From assembly GCA_018382125.1 (NCBI GenBank), contig JAGZQO010000001.1, positions 1 to 64,000 on the forward strand: a DNA stretch of 64,000 nucleotides, written 5' to 3'. Within the stretch, counting starts at the first letter, position 1. Every line of letters starts with the position of its first letter. Positions 15,952-25,698 of this stretch are shown in pieces. Under the pieces are notes generated by a model. The model saw only the letters and a program-made list of their open reading frames with translations. It ran no database searches and was not told where the DNA came from. This DNA is from Collinsella sp. Lineage in GTDB: Bacteria > Actinomycetota > Coriobacteriia > Coriobacteriales > Coriobacteriaceae. A program made the position numbers and the translations under genes.

Positions 15952-18900
15952 ATGGCATTGCTAGTAGGACTGGACGTAGGGTCGACGACGACCAAAGTTT
16001 ACGCGATGCACGAGGATATGACCGAGGCGTGGTGGGGATATCGCCGCCACGGGGCGTGTCAGACAGCGAGCGTGCGCGCCATGCTCGGCGAGCTCGCCGA
16101 GCGCTTTCCCCATGAGTCGCTGCGCGTTGCGGTGACCGGCTCGGGTGCGCGCGATATCGCGACCGCGCTGGGCGCCTCGTACGTTCAGGAGGTGGTCGCC
16201 AACGCGCTCGCGATCAGCAGGTTCTATCCGCAGACGCGCTGCGCCATCGAGCTGGGCGGCCAAGACGCCAAGATGATCTTCTTCCGCACCAACGATAAGG
16301 GAGACATCGAGGTTGCCGACATGCGCATGAACGGCTCGTGCGCAGGCGGTACCGGTGCATTTATCGACGAGATGGCAAAGCTCATGGGGGTCGGCACCGA
16401 ATCGGGCGAGTTCGAGCAGCTCGCAAGCCGGGGAACGACCGTCCACGAGGTCTCGGGCCGCTGCGGCGTGTACGCAAAGACCGATATCCAGCCGCTGCTC
16501 AACGAGGGCATTCCTACCACCGACCTGGCGCTTTCGGCGCTTCACGCGGTCGCCCGCCAAACGATCGGCGGTCTGGCCCAGGGTATCGACATCGAGCCGC
16601 CGGTAATCTTCGAGGGCGGTACGCTCGCCTACAACCCCACGCTGGTCCGCGTGTTCCGGGAGCAACTGAATCTATCGGACGATCAGGTTATCGTCCCGCG
16701 CGATCCGCAGATCATGGTCGCGCGCGGTGCCGCCCTGTCGCTGACCGACATGTTCGCATCGTCCCAACCGATCGACCTTCCCGACGCTTTTGTCCGGCTG
16801 GATAAGCTCGAGACGGTCGCGCCCGCAAGCGGGGAGGGACGTCTTGCCCAGCCCTTTTTTGCCACACCTGCCGAGCAGGCGGATTTTACGGCACGCCATG
16901 GCAAAGAGACGCCGGCAAAGGGTCCGGATGCGTATGCGCCCGGAGAGACGGTGCGTGTGGCGCTCGGTATCGATTCGGGGAGCACGACGACCAAGTTCGC
17001 CCTGGTCGATGAGGCGGGTGAGCTTGTCGATTCGTTCTACGCGTCTAATAACGGCAGACCGCTCGACGTCGCCCAACAGGGTCTTGTCAGCTTGAAGAAC
17101 CGCTGGGAGACAGCGGGAGTCACGCTTGCGATCGATGCCGTGGGCACCACGGGATACGGCGAGGAGCTTTTCGCGCGCGCGTTCCACGCCGACTACCATA
17201 CGGTCGAGACGGTCGCGCACGCCCGCGCCGCGTGCGCATGCGTTCCCGATGCGACCTTCGTGCTCGACATCGGCGGACAGGATATGAAGGCCATCTGGCT
17301 CAACCACGGCGTGCTGACCGATATCGTCGTCAACGAGGCGTGCTCTGCGGGCTGCGGCTCGTTCCTCGAGGGTTTTGCCAAAAACCTCGGAATAGCCGTT
17401 GAGGATATCGCGACCGAGGCATTTTCGTCCAAAGCCCCCGCCGTTCTCGGCAGCCGCTGCACGGTGTTCATGAACAGCAGCGTCGTTTCCGAGCAGCGGC
17501 GCGGTAAGGGTCCGGGCGACATCATGGCCGGTCTCTGCCGTTCGATTATCGAGAACGTGTTCACCAAGGTCATTCGCGTTTCAAATCTCAACCGTCTGGG
17601 CGACAAAGTCGTCGTCCAGGGCGGCACGTTCCGAAACGACGCGGTGCTGCGCGCATTCGAGCAGTATTTGGGCAAACCCGTCACGCGTGCGCCCCACCCG
17701 GGGCTGATGGGCGCTATCGGTATCGCCCTGCTCGCGCGCGAGGAATGCCGCAAGGGCGACGCCGGCACGTCGTTTATCGGGCTCGATGCCGTGGAGCGCT
17801 TCGAGCATCGCGAGTTCGGCGGCGTTACCTGCCGTCGGTGCAACAACCGCTGCCAGCGCGCGGTCGTGGCATTTGGCGACGGCTCGCTTTACGTCACGGG
17901 CAATCGCTGCCCGCGCGGCGGCGCCATCTCATGGGATGAGCTCGTGCGCGAGGTTCCCGCGGCGGAGGAGCTGCGTCCGCAGGGTGCTTGCGAGGCACAG
18001 GCACCCGGCACGGGGCGCGACCGGACCGCGGCTGCCCCCAATCTCTTTGTCGACCGCGAGAAGCTGCTGTTCGAGTCGTGCCCCACGGTTCCCGTCTGCG
18101 GGGGGCGCGATGTCACGATCGGCATTCCCCGTGTGCTCGAGTTCTGGGACACCATGCCGTTCTGGTCGACGTTCTTCAGCACGCTCGGCTTTAAGGTGCG
18201 CGTCTCGGGACGCAGCACCAAGGCGATGTACGAGCGCGGTCTGGCGCACGTCACATCCGACACCGTGTGCTTCCCGGCCAAGCTCGTCCACGGGCACATC
18301 CGCAATCTCGTCGACGCCGGCGTCGACCGCATCTTCATGCCCATCATCACGACGGTGCCCACCGAAAACACCGCCTCTACCAGCGAGTGGATGTGTGCCG
18401 TCGTAAAGGGATACCCCTACGTGATGCGCAATTCCGATAACCCGGAGGAGCGTTTCGGCGTTCCGTTCGATACGCCGCTGTTCCACTGGTACGACGAGGG
18501 CGACCGAAACCGCCAGCTCAAGGCGTGGTGCAAGGAGACCTTCGATATCGATGCCGACCTGGTTGCCAAGGCGACCGAGCAGGCGGACCGCGCGCAGCAG
18601 ACGTTTGAGAACCAGCTGCAGCTGCGCGGCAGGCAGGTGCTCGAGAACGTGCGCGAGGACGGCGGCTACGCGGTGGTGATCGCTTCGCGCCCGTACCACA
18701 ACGACCCGCTGGTCAACCACGGGCTGCCCAAGCTCTTCTCTGAGCGCGGCATCCCCGTGCTGACGCCCGATGCGGTGCCGGGGGTCTGCAACGTCGATCT
18801 TTCCAACAGCCGCATCGACATCGTGAACAACTACCATGCGCGCATGCTGTCGTGCGCGGTCATCGTCGCATCGACGCCCGAGCTCGAGCTCGTGCAGATG

Positions 18901-20391
18901 GGCAGCTTCGGCTGCGGCCACGATGCGTATCTCACCGACGAGATCGCGCGCATGATGGGCGAGATGGGCTCCAAGGTTCCGATGATGATCAAGCTCGATG
19001 AGAGCGACGTCGCCGGTCCCATGGGCATTCGCGTGCGTTCGTTTATCGAGTCGGTCAACCGTCGTCGCGCGGAGGAGCGTGCCGAGGGCGCCCGGGTGCA
19101 CGCGGTCCATCCGCTCGACGACCCGTATAAGGTCAAGTACACCAAGCGCGACCGGCACGACAAGATCGCGCTGGTCCCCAACACCTCCCATGCGTTCTGC
19201 AGGCTCATGACCGCGGCGATGCGCAATCAGGGCGTGCGCGCCGAGGCCCTTGATATCGGGCGCGAGGATGCCATCCGCCTGGGCAAACGCTATGTGCACA
19301 ACGACATCTGCTTCCCCGCGCAAATCGTGATCGGCGAGGCGCTCGCGGCACTCGAGAGCGGTAAGTACGACCCGCACGACGTCGCCGTGGTGACTGGCAA
19401 GTATATCGGCGACTGCCGCCTGACGCACTACATGCCCCTGCTGCGCCGCGCGCTCGACGACGCGGGATACGACTATGTCCCGGTGCTCACCAACGACGAC
19501 GTCGATGCCCACAATGCGCATCCGGGCTTCAAGCTCGGCCTTGGCCCGAGCATCCAGATCGCCTACGGTCTTCCCATGATCGATGCCCTCGAGGCCATGC
19601 TTAGGCGCATCCGCCCCTACGAGCTCGAGAAGGGCGCGGCGGACGCTGCGTTCGACCGCGCGCTCGATGAGGTTATCGAGGGCATGGAGCGCTCCGGGCT
19701 GAGAGGCCAGGCGACGGGCTTCAAACGCGCGCTTGCGATCATGGACGCCGTTCCGTACGACCGCTCGAACCCGCATCCGACCGTTCTCATCGTGGGCGAG
19801 TACCTGCTCAATTTCCATCTCGGCGCCAACCACGAGATCGAGCGCTACCTCGAGGACAACGGGCTCGAGGTCATCGAGGCGCGCATGACCGACGTGATCC
19901 GCAAGACCTATTTCTACAAGCATGCGCAGTCGCGCGAGTTCCACGTCGACCTGTCGCTGCCCGAAAAGGCCTGGTACGCCACGGCGGACAACCTGTTCGA
20001 GCTCGCGCACGACCGTTGCGACCGCCTGGGCGCGGCGAGCCCGCTCTACGAGCCGCCGACGCGCATGCCCGAGCTCGTGCGCGCGAGCGATAAGATCCTG
20101 CACCATACGTTCGATGCGGGCGAGGGCGTGCTGATTCTAGCGGAGATCCTCGAGCACGCCAAGCGCGGCTGCCGCAACTTCGTGATCCTGCAGCCGTTCG
20201 GGTGTCTGCCCAACCATGTCGTGGGGCGCGGGCTCATCCATGCGCTCAAGGAGCAGTATCCCACGGCGCAGTTCCTGCCGCTCGACTACGATCCCGACGT
20301 GAGCTTCGCCAACGTGGAGAACCGTCTTCAGATGCTCATCATGAACGCCAAGGCGCAGGGGTGCGGTGAGGCGCATGGCGAGACCGCGTAA
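15952..20391 (+). CDS. Large acyl-CoA dehydratase activase-like protein (two BcrAD/BadFG ATPase domains plus DUF2229/HgdB-like region)
   Basis: A 1479-residue cytoplasmic iron-sulfur ATPase-type protein. Domain 1 (about 4-300) has the ASKHA phosphate loop GLDVGSTTTK and the cluster-ligand segment GSCAGGTGAFIDE near 128. Domain 2 (about 337-600) repeats them as GIDSGSTTTK near 339 and EACSAGCGSFLEG near 462. A Cys-rich element CRRCNNRC near 627 and GNRCPRGG follow. The remaining ~800 residues contain two segments related to dehydratase component D (for example CFPAKLVHGHIRN and CFPAQIVIGEAL). Family members are large single-chain proteins in anaerobes whose substrate is mostly unknown. No separate dehydratase subunits lie nearby. 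It overlaps the TetR gene and probably forms one transcript with it. Confidence 0.85.
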   Translation: MALLVGLDVGSTTTKVYAMHEDMTEAWWGYRRHGACQTASVRAMLGELAERFPHESLRVAVTGSGARDIATALGASYVQEVVANALAISRFYPQTRCAIELGGQDAKMIFFRTNDKGDIEVADMRMNGSCAGGTGAFIDEMAKLMGVGTESGEFEQLASRGTTVHEVSGRCGVYAKTDIQPLLNEGIPTTDLALSALHAVARQTIGGLAQGIDIEPPVIFEGGTLAYNPTLVRVFREQLNLSDDQVIVPRDPQIMVARGAALSLTDMFASSQPIDLPDAFVRLDKLETVAPASGEGRLAQPFFATPAEQADFTARHGKETPAKGPDAYAPGETVRVALGIDSGSTTTKFALVDEAGELVDSFYASNNGRPLDVAQQGLVSLKNRWETAGVTLAIDAVGTTGYGEELFARAFHADYHTVETVAHARAACACVPDATFVLDIGGQDMKAIWLNHGVLTDIVVNEACSAGCGSFLEGFAKNLGIAVEDIATEAFSSKAPAVLGSRCTVFMNSSVVSEQRRGKGPGDIMAGLCRSIIENVFTKVIRVSNLNRLGDKVVVQGGTFRNDAVLRAFEQYLGKPVTRAPHPGLMGAIGIALLAREECRKGDAGTSFIGLDAVERFEHREFGGVTCRRCNNRCQRAVVAFGDGSLYVTGNRCPRGGAISWDELVREVPAAEELRPQGACEAQAPGTGRDRTAAAPNLFVDREKLLFESCPTVPVCGGRDVTIGIPRVLEFWDTMPFWSTFFSTLGFKVRVSGRSTKAMYERGLAHVTSDTVCFPAKLVHGHIRNLVDAGVDRIFMPIITTVPTENTASTSEWMCAVVKGYPYVMRNSDNPEERFGVPFDTPLFHWYDEGDRNRQLKAWCKETFDIDADLVAKATEQADRAQQTFENQLQLRGRQVLENVREDGGYAVVIASRPYHNDPLVNHGLPKLFSERGIPVLTPDAVPGVCNVDLSNSRIDIVNNYHARMLSCAVIVASTPELELVQMGSFGCGHDAYLTDEIARMMGEMGSKVPMMIKLDESDVAGPMGIRVRSFIESVNRRRAEERAEGARVHAVHPLDDPYKVKYTKRDRHDKIALVPNTSHAFCRLMTAAMRNQGVRAEALDIGREDAIRLGKRYVHNDICFPAQIVIGEALAALESGKYDPHDVAVVTGKYIGDCRLTHYMPLLRRALDDAGYDYVPVLTNDDVDAHNAHPGFKLGLGPSIQIAYGLPMIDALEAMLRRIRPYELEKGAADAAFDRALDEVIEGMERSGLRGQATGFKRALAIMDAVPYDRSNPHPTVLIVGEYLLNFHLGANHEIERYLEDNGLEVIEARMTDVIRKTYFYKHAQSREFHVDLSLPEKAWYATADNLFELAHDRCDRLGAASPLYEPPTRMPELVRASDKILHHTFDAGEGVLILAEILEHAKRGCRNFVILQPFGCLPNHVVGRGLIHALKEQYPTAQFLPLDYDPDVSFANVENRLQMLIMNAKAQGCGEAHGETA

Positions 20392-21064
20392 GGACGCCGA
20401 TGCGCCCGATGCACGCACCCGTATCATCGAGGCGTTTTGGGAGCTCATCGAGAACAACAGCATCTTCGAGCTGTCGGTTGGCGAGGTGACCCGCGCCGCC
20501 CAGTGCAATCGCGGAACGTTTTACTACTATTTTCACGATTTCGATGAACTCGTCGCCATCGCCATAGCCCAGCTGCTGCAGGATAACGAGCTCATCACCG
20601 ATGCCCTCTGGCATTTTTCGAGCGAGGGTGACCTTTCGGCGTTCGACCGGCGCGACGTCCGCTGCCTGCTGCGGCGCATCGTCATCATCATGAGGGCGGG
20701 TGCCGCCGAGCAGGTCGTGCAGGGCATCCATACGATCATCATCGACCGCGTGAGAGAGATCGTCCACCCCGACGGAGAAGAGCTCAAGGCAGATTCGAGC
20801 TTTGCGGTGGGCTTTCTGGTCTCGGGCATCATGGGCTTTGTGATGGCGGTCGGCTTTGCCCGGGAGGGCGGCGAGGAGATAGACCTCGAGCAGCTGGGGG
20901 ACAGCGCGTGCGCGTACCTGAGGGCGGTCGCCATGCAGACGGTGGAAACGGTCGCGCAAGTCGAGGGCGTCGATACATCCGAGCTGCTCGAACGCGTCTC
21001 CAAGGAGGCCGATGCCTATCGCGCATCGCGTGCGACGAGTCCCGACGTGGTGAAAGACGCCTAG
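20375..21064 (+). CDS. TetR/AcrR-family transcriptional regulator
   Basis: A 229-residue repressor. The N-terminal helix-turn-helix lies about residues 14-60 and ends with the family-typical CNRGTFYYYFHDFDEL segment. The C-terminal ligand/dimer domain is helical and hydrophobic (AVGFLVSGIMGFVMAVGF). ATG 20375 (MARPRKDAD) is preferred: GGTGAG precedes it and it overlaps the end of the activase gene by 17 bp, so translation is coupled. It most likely binds the palindrome at 15882-15902 and controls this two-gene unit. The ligand is unknown; an acyl-CoA is a guess. Confidence 0.88.
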   Translation: MARPRKDADAPDARTRIIEAFWELIENNSIFELSVGEVTRAAQCNRGTFYYYFHDFDELVAIAIAQLLQDNELITDALWHFSSEGDLSAFDRRDVRCLLRRIVIIMRAGAAEQVVQGIHTIIIDRVREIVHPDGEELKADSSFAVGFLVSGIMGFVMAVGFAREGGEEIDLEQLGDSACAYLRAVAMQTVETVAQVEGVDTSELLERVSKEADAYRASRATSPDVVKDA

Positions 21065-21256
21065 GGTTTCTCTTGCGGGGCGCCTGTCGCGCATCGCGCG
21101 GTGAGTCCCGCGATGCGGTCATAACCTGCATTCATGTGAGCCGGGTTTATAGATATTCCTCCAGCTGTTAACATAGACAACCTGTGGGTAAAGAGACAAA
21201 AGCGCCGCCGACGGGCGGGCGTTTTGATTTCGATGAACTCATGTAAGGAAACGAGC

Positions 21257-23899
21257 ATGTTAGATAGATTTACCGATCGCGCGCGTAAGGTCATGTCCAT
21301 GGCCAAGCAAGAGGCGCTTGATCTTCATTCAAATAAGGTGGGCACCGAGCACCTGCTGCTCGCGCTTGCCAAGGAGGACGAGGGCATTGCCGCCGAGGCA
21401 CTGCGTTCGCTCGACATCTCCTACGATGACATCATGGATACTCTCAAAGAGGTCCAGACCACGGTTCCCGAGCCCAGCGAGGAGACCGAGGCGGCCAAGC
21501 TCGCCTTTACGCCGCTCGTCATTAGCGTGATGGAGCGTTCATTCCGCGTGGCGCGCGAGAACAACCAGACCTACGTGTCGACCGAGCACTTGCTGATCGG
21601 CATCGTCGAAGAGGGCAACGGCATGGCCATGGACATCCTCATGCGCCTGGGTGTGTCGTCCGCCTCCATCAAAAAGGCTATCGAGAAACTCACCGCCAAG
21701 GACCAGGACAAGAAGCGTCCGCTCGCCGGCGCCGGCGCTGGTCGTCCCGGTGCGGGCCTGCCGTTCTTTAGCGGCTCGGATACCTCTCAGCAAAGGGGGG
21801 GTGGCACCGATACGCTTAAGCAGTTCGCGACCAACCTCACGCAGAAGGCGCGCGACGGCGAGCTCGACCCTGTAATTGGTCGCGAAAAGGAAGTCCAGCG
21901 TATGATGGAAATTCTTTCGCGCCGCACCAAGAACAACCCGCTCATTCTGGGCGACCCCGGCGTGGGCAAGACGGCCATCGTCGAGGGCCTGGCTCAGCAG
22001 ATTGCAGCCGGCAACGTGCCCGAGAACCTCATGAACCAGAATATCTGGACGCTCGACCTGCCGGGCCTCGTGGCGGGCGCCAAGTATCGCGGCGAGTTTG
22101 AGGAGCGCCTCAAGAACGTGATTCAGGAGGCCACCGAAGCCGACGACGTCATCCTGTTTATCGACGAGATGCACACCATCATCGGTGCCGGTTCTGCCGA
22201 GGGCTCCATCGACGCGAGCTCCATGCTCAAACCCGTGCTCGCGCGCGGTGCCTTTCAGATTATCGGTGCCACCACGGCCGAGGAATTCCGCAAGTACCTC
22301 ACCAAGGACCCGGCCTTCGAGCGTCGCTTCCAGACCATCGATGTCGAGGAGCCGAGCGTCGAGGACACGGTCAAGATCCTGACCGCACTCAAGCCGCGCT
22401 ACGAGGAGCATCACCATGTGCGCTATACGCAGGGTGCTATCGAGGCCGCCGCGAACCTTTCCAACCGCTACATCCAGGATCGCTTCCTGCCCGATAAGGC
22501 CATCGACCTCATCGACGAGGCCGGTGCCCGCGCTCGCATCGCCGCGAATCGCGCGCCCGAGCCGGTGCGCGAGGCCGAGCATCGCATAGAGGAGCTCAAG
22601 GCCGCCGCGCAGGAGGCCACCGAGGGCGACGACATGAACAAGGCCGCCGAGATTACCGAGCAGCAGAAGGCCGCCGAGATTGAGCTCGCCGAGGCCAAGG
22701 CTGCCTGGACCGCTGAGCTCGACGCCAGCCCGCTCACCATCGATGTGAGTCAGATTGCCGACATCGTGTCCGTGACCTCTGGCGTGCCGGTTTCCTCGCT
22801 CACCGAGAGCGAGAGCCGGCGCCTGCTGCAGACCGAAAACGTGCTCAAGACGCGCATCATCGGCCAGGATGAGGCAGTCGAGGCCGTCGCCAAGGCCGTG
22901 CGCCGCAGCCGCTCGCCGCTCAAGGACCCGCGTCGTCCCGGCGGCAGCTTTATCTTCCTGGGTCCCACCGGCACAGGCAAGACCGAGCTCGCCAAGACGC
23001 TCGCCGAGTACCTCTTTGGCAGCAAGGACGCGCTCATCAGCTTCGACATGTCGGAGTTCGGCAGCGAGTTCGAGGTCTCCAAGCTCATCGGTAGCCCTCC
23101 GGGTTACGTGGGCCACGACGAGGGCGGTCAGCTCACCAAGGCCGTTCGCCGTCATCCGTACTCGGTCGTGCTGTTCGACGAGATCGAGAAGGCGCACCCC
23201 GACATCTTCAACATTTTGTTGCAGGTGCTGGAGGAGGGCCGCCTGACCGATAGCCAGGGCAAGACGGTCGACTTCCGCAATACCGTGATCATCATGACGT
23301 CCAACGTGGGCGCCCGCGAGATCGCGCAGGATGCGAGCGTCGGTTTTGGCACCACCGGTGAGCAGGGTCTCACGTCGAGCGAGATCCGTGGTCGCGCGAT
23401 GGGCGAGCTCAAGCGCCTGTTCCGCCCCGAGCTGCTCAACCGTATCGACGACATCGTGGTGTTCCAGAAGCTCTCGGGCGAGAATCTCACCAAGATCGCT
23501 CACCTGCTGGTGGACGACCTGCGTCAGCGTTTGATTGCCAACGGCATGAACATTAAGCTCACCGATGCGGCCTATGACAAGATCGTGGCCGAGGGCACCG
23601 ACCTCACCAACGGTGCGCGTCCGCTGCGCCGTGCTATTCAAAAGCTCATCGAGGACCCGCTGTCCGAGGAGCTCCTGGCCGGCGAGTGGGGCGAGGGCGA
23701 TACCGTCCTGTGCGACGTGGCCGATGGCAAGTTTGTCTTTAGCCACGGCACGGGCGAGATCCCGGCACCGCGTCCGGCGGGCACGCTCGGTGGCGATACC
23801 GCCCCGGCGGCACCGCACACCGGCAACGCCGCGCCCGTGAGCGGCGGCGTGACCTCGGGCCCCGGCGGCATGATGCAAGCCGGTTCCGGCGCGCTGTAG
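21257..23899 (+). CDS. clpC: ATP-dependent Clp protease ATP-binding subunit ClpC
   Basis: AAA+ unfoldase that feeds ClpP. The 880-residue protein has the double Clp N-domain (MLDRFTDRARKVMSMAKQEA at the start, second repeat near residue 80), AAA-1 with Walker A GDPGVGKT near 232 and LFIDEMHT Walker B, and a middle region with a shortened UVR-like coiled coil (EIELAEAKAAWTAELD). AAA-2 has Walker A GPTGTGKT near 568 and VVLFDEIEKAH. The C terminus is a Gly/Pro/Ala-rich tail of unknown role. The start at 21257 follows AAGGAAACG. No CtsR-type operator was recognised in the upstream gap. Confidence 0.93.
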   Translation: MLDRFTDRARKVMSMAKQEALDLHSNKVGTEHLLLALAKEDEGIAAEALRSLDISYDDIMDTLKEVQTTVPEPSEETEAAKLAFTPLVISVMERSFRVARENNQTYVSTEHLLIGIVEEGNGMAMDILMRLGVSSASIKKAIEKLTAKDQDKKRPLAGAGAGRPGAGLPFFSGSDTSQQRGGGTDTLKQFATNLTQKARDGELDPVIGREKEVQRMMEILSRRTKNNPLILGDPGVGKTAIVEGLAQQIAAGNVPENLMNQNIWTLDLPGLVAGAKYRGEFEERLKNVIQEATEADDVILFIDEMHTIIGAGSAEGSIDASSMLKPVLARGAFQIIGATTAEEFRKYLTKDPAFERRFQTIDVEEPSVEDTVKILTALKPRYEEHHHVRYTQGAIEAAANLSNRYIQDRFLPDKAIDLIDEAGARARIAANRAPEPVREAEHRIEELKAAAQEATEGDDMNKAAEITEQQKAAEIELAEAKAAWTAELDASPLTIDVSQIADIVSVTSGVPVSSLTESESRRLLQTENVLKTRIIGQDEAVEAVAKAVRRSRSPLKDPRRPGGSFIFLGPTGTGKTELAKTLAEYLFGSKDALISFDMSEFGSEFEVSKLIGSPPGYVGHDEGGQLTKAVRRHPYSVVLFDEIEKAHPDIFNILLQVLEEGRLTDSQGKTVDFRNTVIIMTSNVGAREIAQDASVGFGTTGEQGLTSSEIRGRAMGELKRLFRPELLNRIDDIVVFQKLSGENLTKIAHLLVDDLRQRLIANGMNIKLTDAAYDKIVAEGTDLTNGARPLRRAIQKLIEDPLSEELLAGEWGEGDTVLCDVADGKFVFSHGTGEIPAPRPAGTLGGDTAPAAPHTGNAAPVSGGVTSGPGGMMQAGSGAL

Positions 23900-23925
23900 G
23901 GCGTGGCGACAATTTGATACGCGCA

Positions 23926-23957
23926 ATCGAGGCGCTCCGAAAAGGGCGCCTCGATTT
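23926..23957 (+). terminator. Terminator of clpC
   Basis: Stem ATCGAGGCGC/GCGCCTCGAT; the following T-run is weak (TTG). Confidence 0.65.
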
Positions 23958-24113
23958 GTAGAGCTGCGGTAGCTGTGACCGTTACGCTATACGGTCCACC
24001 GTTAGCCGATGATGCGAGGGCGCTCGGCGTTTTCGACTGGTTTATGCACGCAAAGTCTGGGAATATACAAGTCGCATGTCTTACTGTCTAACCAGTTGCG
24101 CCAAGGAGGCACC

Positions 24114-25571
24114 ATGGACTACAAGATTACCGGCTACGAGCCCGCCCAGCTGTTCCATTTCTTTGAGGAGGTCAGCGCGATCCCCCGTGGGTCTGGCAAC
24201 GAGAAGGGCATCAGCGATTTCCTGGTCGCGTTTGCCAAGGAGCGCGGTCTCGATGTGTATCAGGACGAGGTCTACAACGTCATCATTCGCAAGCCCGCAT
24301 CTGCTGGCGCCGAGAATGCCCCGACCGTAATGCTGCAGGGCCACATCGATATGGTGTGCGACAAGTTGGGCTCCGTTGAGCACGACTTTACGACCGACGG
24401 TATCGACCTGGTCGTCAAGGACGGTGTCCTCACCGCTAACGGTACCACTCTGGGCGCCGACAACGGTATTGCCGTCGCTCTGATGCTCACTGTTCTCGAT
24501 GACGATTCGATCGTTCACCCCGCCCTCGAGTGCGTATTCACCACCGACGAGGAGACTGGCCTGGTTGGCGCCGAGACGCTCGACAAGTCCCAGATTAGCG
24601 CCCGCACCATGATTAACCTTGACTCCGAGGAAGAGGGCGTTGCCACCGTCAGTTGCGCCGGCGGCGTCGTCGTTACCTACACCTGCCCGATCGTGCGCGA
24701 GCATAAGACCGGTAGCACCCTCACGCTCGACATCTCCGGCCTGCTGGGTGGTCACTCCGGCAGCGATATCCACCTGGAGCGCGGCAACGGCAACCTCATC
24801 ATGGCCCGCATCATCGACCGCCTGATGGTTGCCGGCGAGCCCGCCATCGTTAGCTTTAACGGCGGCACCAAGGACAACGCCATCAACCGTGAGTGCAAGG
24901 CCGAGCTGGTCTACGCTGATCACGCTGCCGCCGAGGCCGCGGCCCAGATCGCAAAGGGCATCATCGCCGACGTCACTGCCGAGCTCGAGGTCTTCGACCC
25001 CGGCTTTACCTGCACCGTCGAGATTGCCGATAACGCTGAGGTCGAGGCTATGGACCAGAAGTCCGCGCTTGCCCTCATCCGCGCCCTGCGTCTTGCCCCT
25101 AACGGCGTGATTCGCCGCAACGTCGCCACCGACGGCTCCGTCGAGGTTTCCTCCAACATCGGTGTGGTTGCCACCTCTGACGACCAGGTCAAGATTATGC
25201 TGTCCCCGCGCTCCTCGATCACCTCGCTGCAGAACGAGTTCAAGGACCGCCTGCAGACGCTCGCCGATGTCCTGGGCTTCGACGCCAAGTTTGAGTTCGA
25301 GTATCCCGGCTGGAGCTATGCCGAGCATTCGCCGGTCCGCGACGTCTTTGTCGAGAGCTATCGCGAGCTCTTTGGCTCCGAGCTGCGCATCGAGTCCATT
25401 CACGCCGGCCTTGAGTGCGGCCTGTTTGCCGAGGCCCTGCACGGCCTGGACGCCATCGCCGTGGGCCCGACGCTCTCCGATGTCCACACTCCGGACGAGA
25501 GCATGGAGCTTGCTTCTGCCGAGCGCTTCTACGAGCTGCTCATCGACGTCCTCAAGCGCCTCGCTGCGTAA
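24114..25571 (+). CDS. pepD: Aminoacyl-histidine dipeptidase (PepD, M20C)
   Basis: Zinc metallopeptidase cleaving dipeptides such as beta-Ala-His and many unspecific dipeptides. The 485-residue protein has the M20 motifs: GHIDMVCDK (metal His and catalytic Asp) near 79, LGADNGIAV (bridging Asp), TTDEETGLVGA (general base Glu and metal Glu), and the NLDSEEEG segment. A lid domain with HSGSDI follows. The start at 24114 is supported by AAGGAGG; the longer upstream frame is not. Confidence 0.93.
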   Translation: MDYKITGYEPAQLFHFFEEVSAIPRGSGNEKGISDFLVAFAKERGLDVYQDEVYNVIIRKPASAGAENAPTVMLQGHIDMVCDKLGSVEHDFTTDGIDLVVKDGVLTANGTTLGADNGIAVALMLTVLDDDSIVHPALECVFTTDEETGLVGAETLDKSQISARTMINLDSEEEGVATVSCAGGVVVTYTCPIVREHKTGSTLTLDISGLLGGHSGSDIHLERGNGNLIMARIIDRLMVAGEPAIVSFNGGTKDNAINRECKAELVYADHAAAEAAAQIAKGIIADVTAELEVFDPGFTCTVEIADNAEVEAMDQKSALALIRALRLAPNGVIRRNVATDGSVEVSSNIGVVATSDDQVKIMLSPRSSITSLQNEFKDRLQTLADVLGFDAKFEFEYPGWSYAEHSPVRDVFVESYRELFGSELRIESIHAGLECGLFAEALHGLDAIAVGPTLSDVHTPDESMELASAERFYELLIDVLKRLAA

Positions 25572-25626
25572 AGGTTGCGCTAGCAGCAGTTCGAGCCACG
25601 TGCTAGCGGATTGCAAATGACATTAC

Positions 25627-25674
25627 GAGAGGGGACATCCGAGCTTTTGCGACGGGTGTCCCCTCTCTTTTGTT
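25627..25674 (+). terminator. Terminator of pepD (possibly shared with hipA)
   Basis: Long stem AGAGGGGACA/TGTCCCCTCT with TTTTGTTT on the plus strand. The hairpin lies between the convergent ends of pepD and hipA. Confidence 0.75.
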
Positions 25675-25698
25675 TGATAATTGCGAAATTAAGGCCAC

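Noticed and set aside
17929..20106. 725-codon minus-strand open frame
   Set aside because: Antisense to the activase gene, low-complexity Arg/Ala/Leu/His-rich translation, no ribosome site.
21539..23926. 795-codon minus-strand open frame
   Set aside because: Antisense shadow of clpC.
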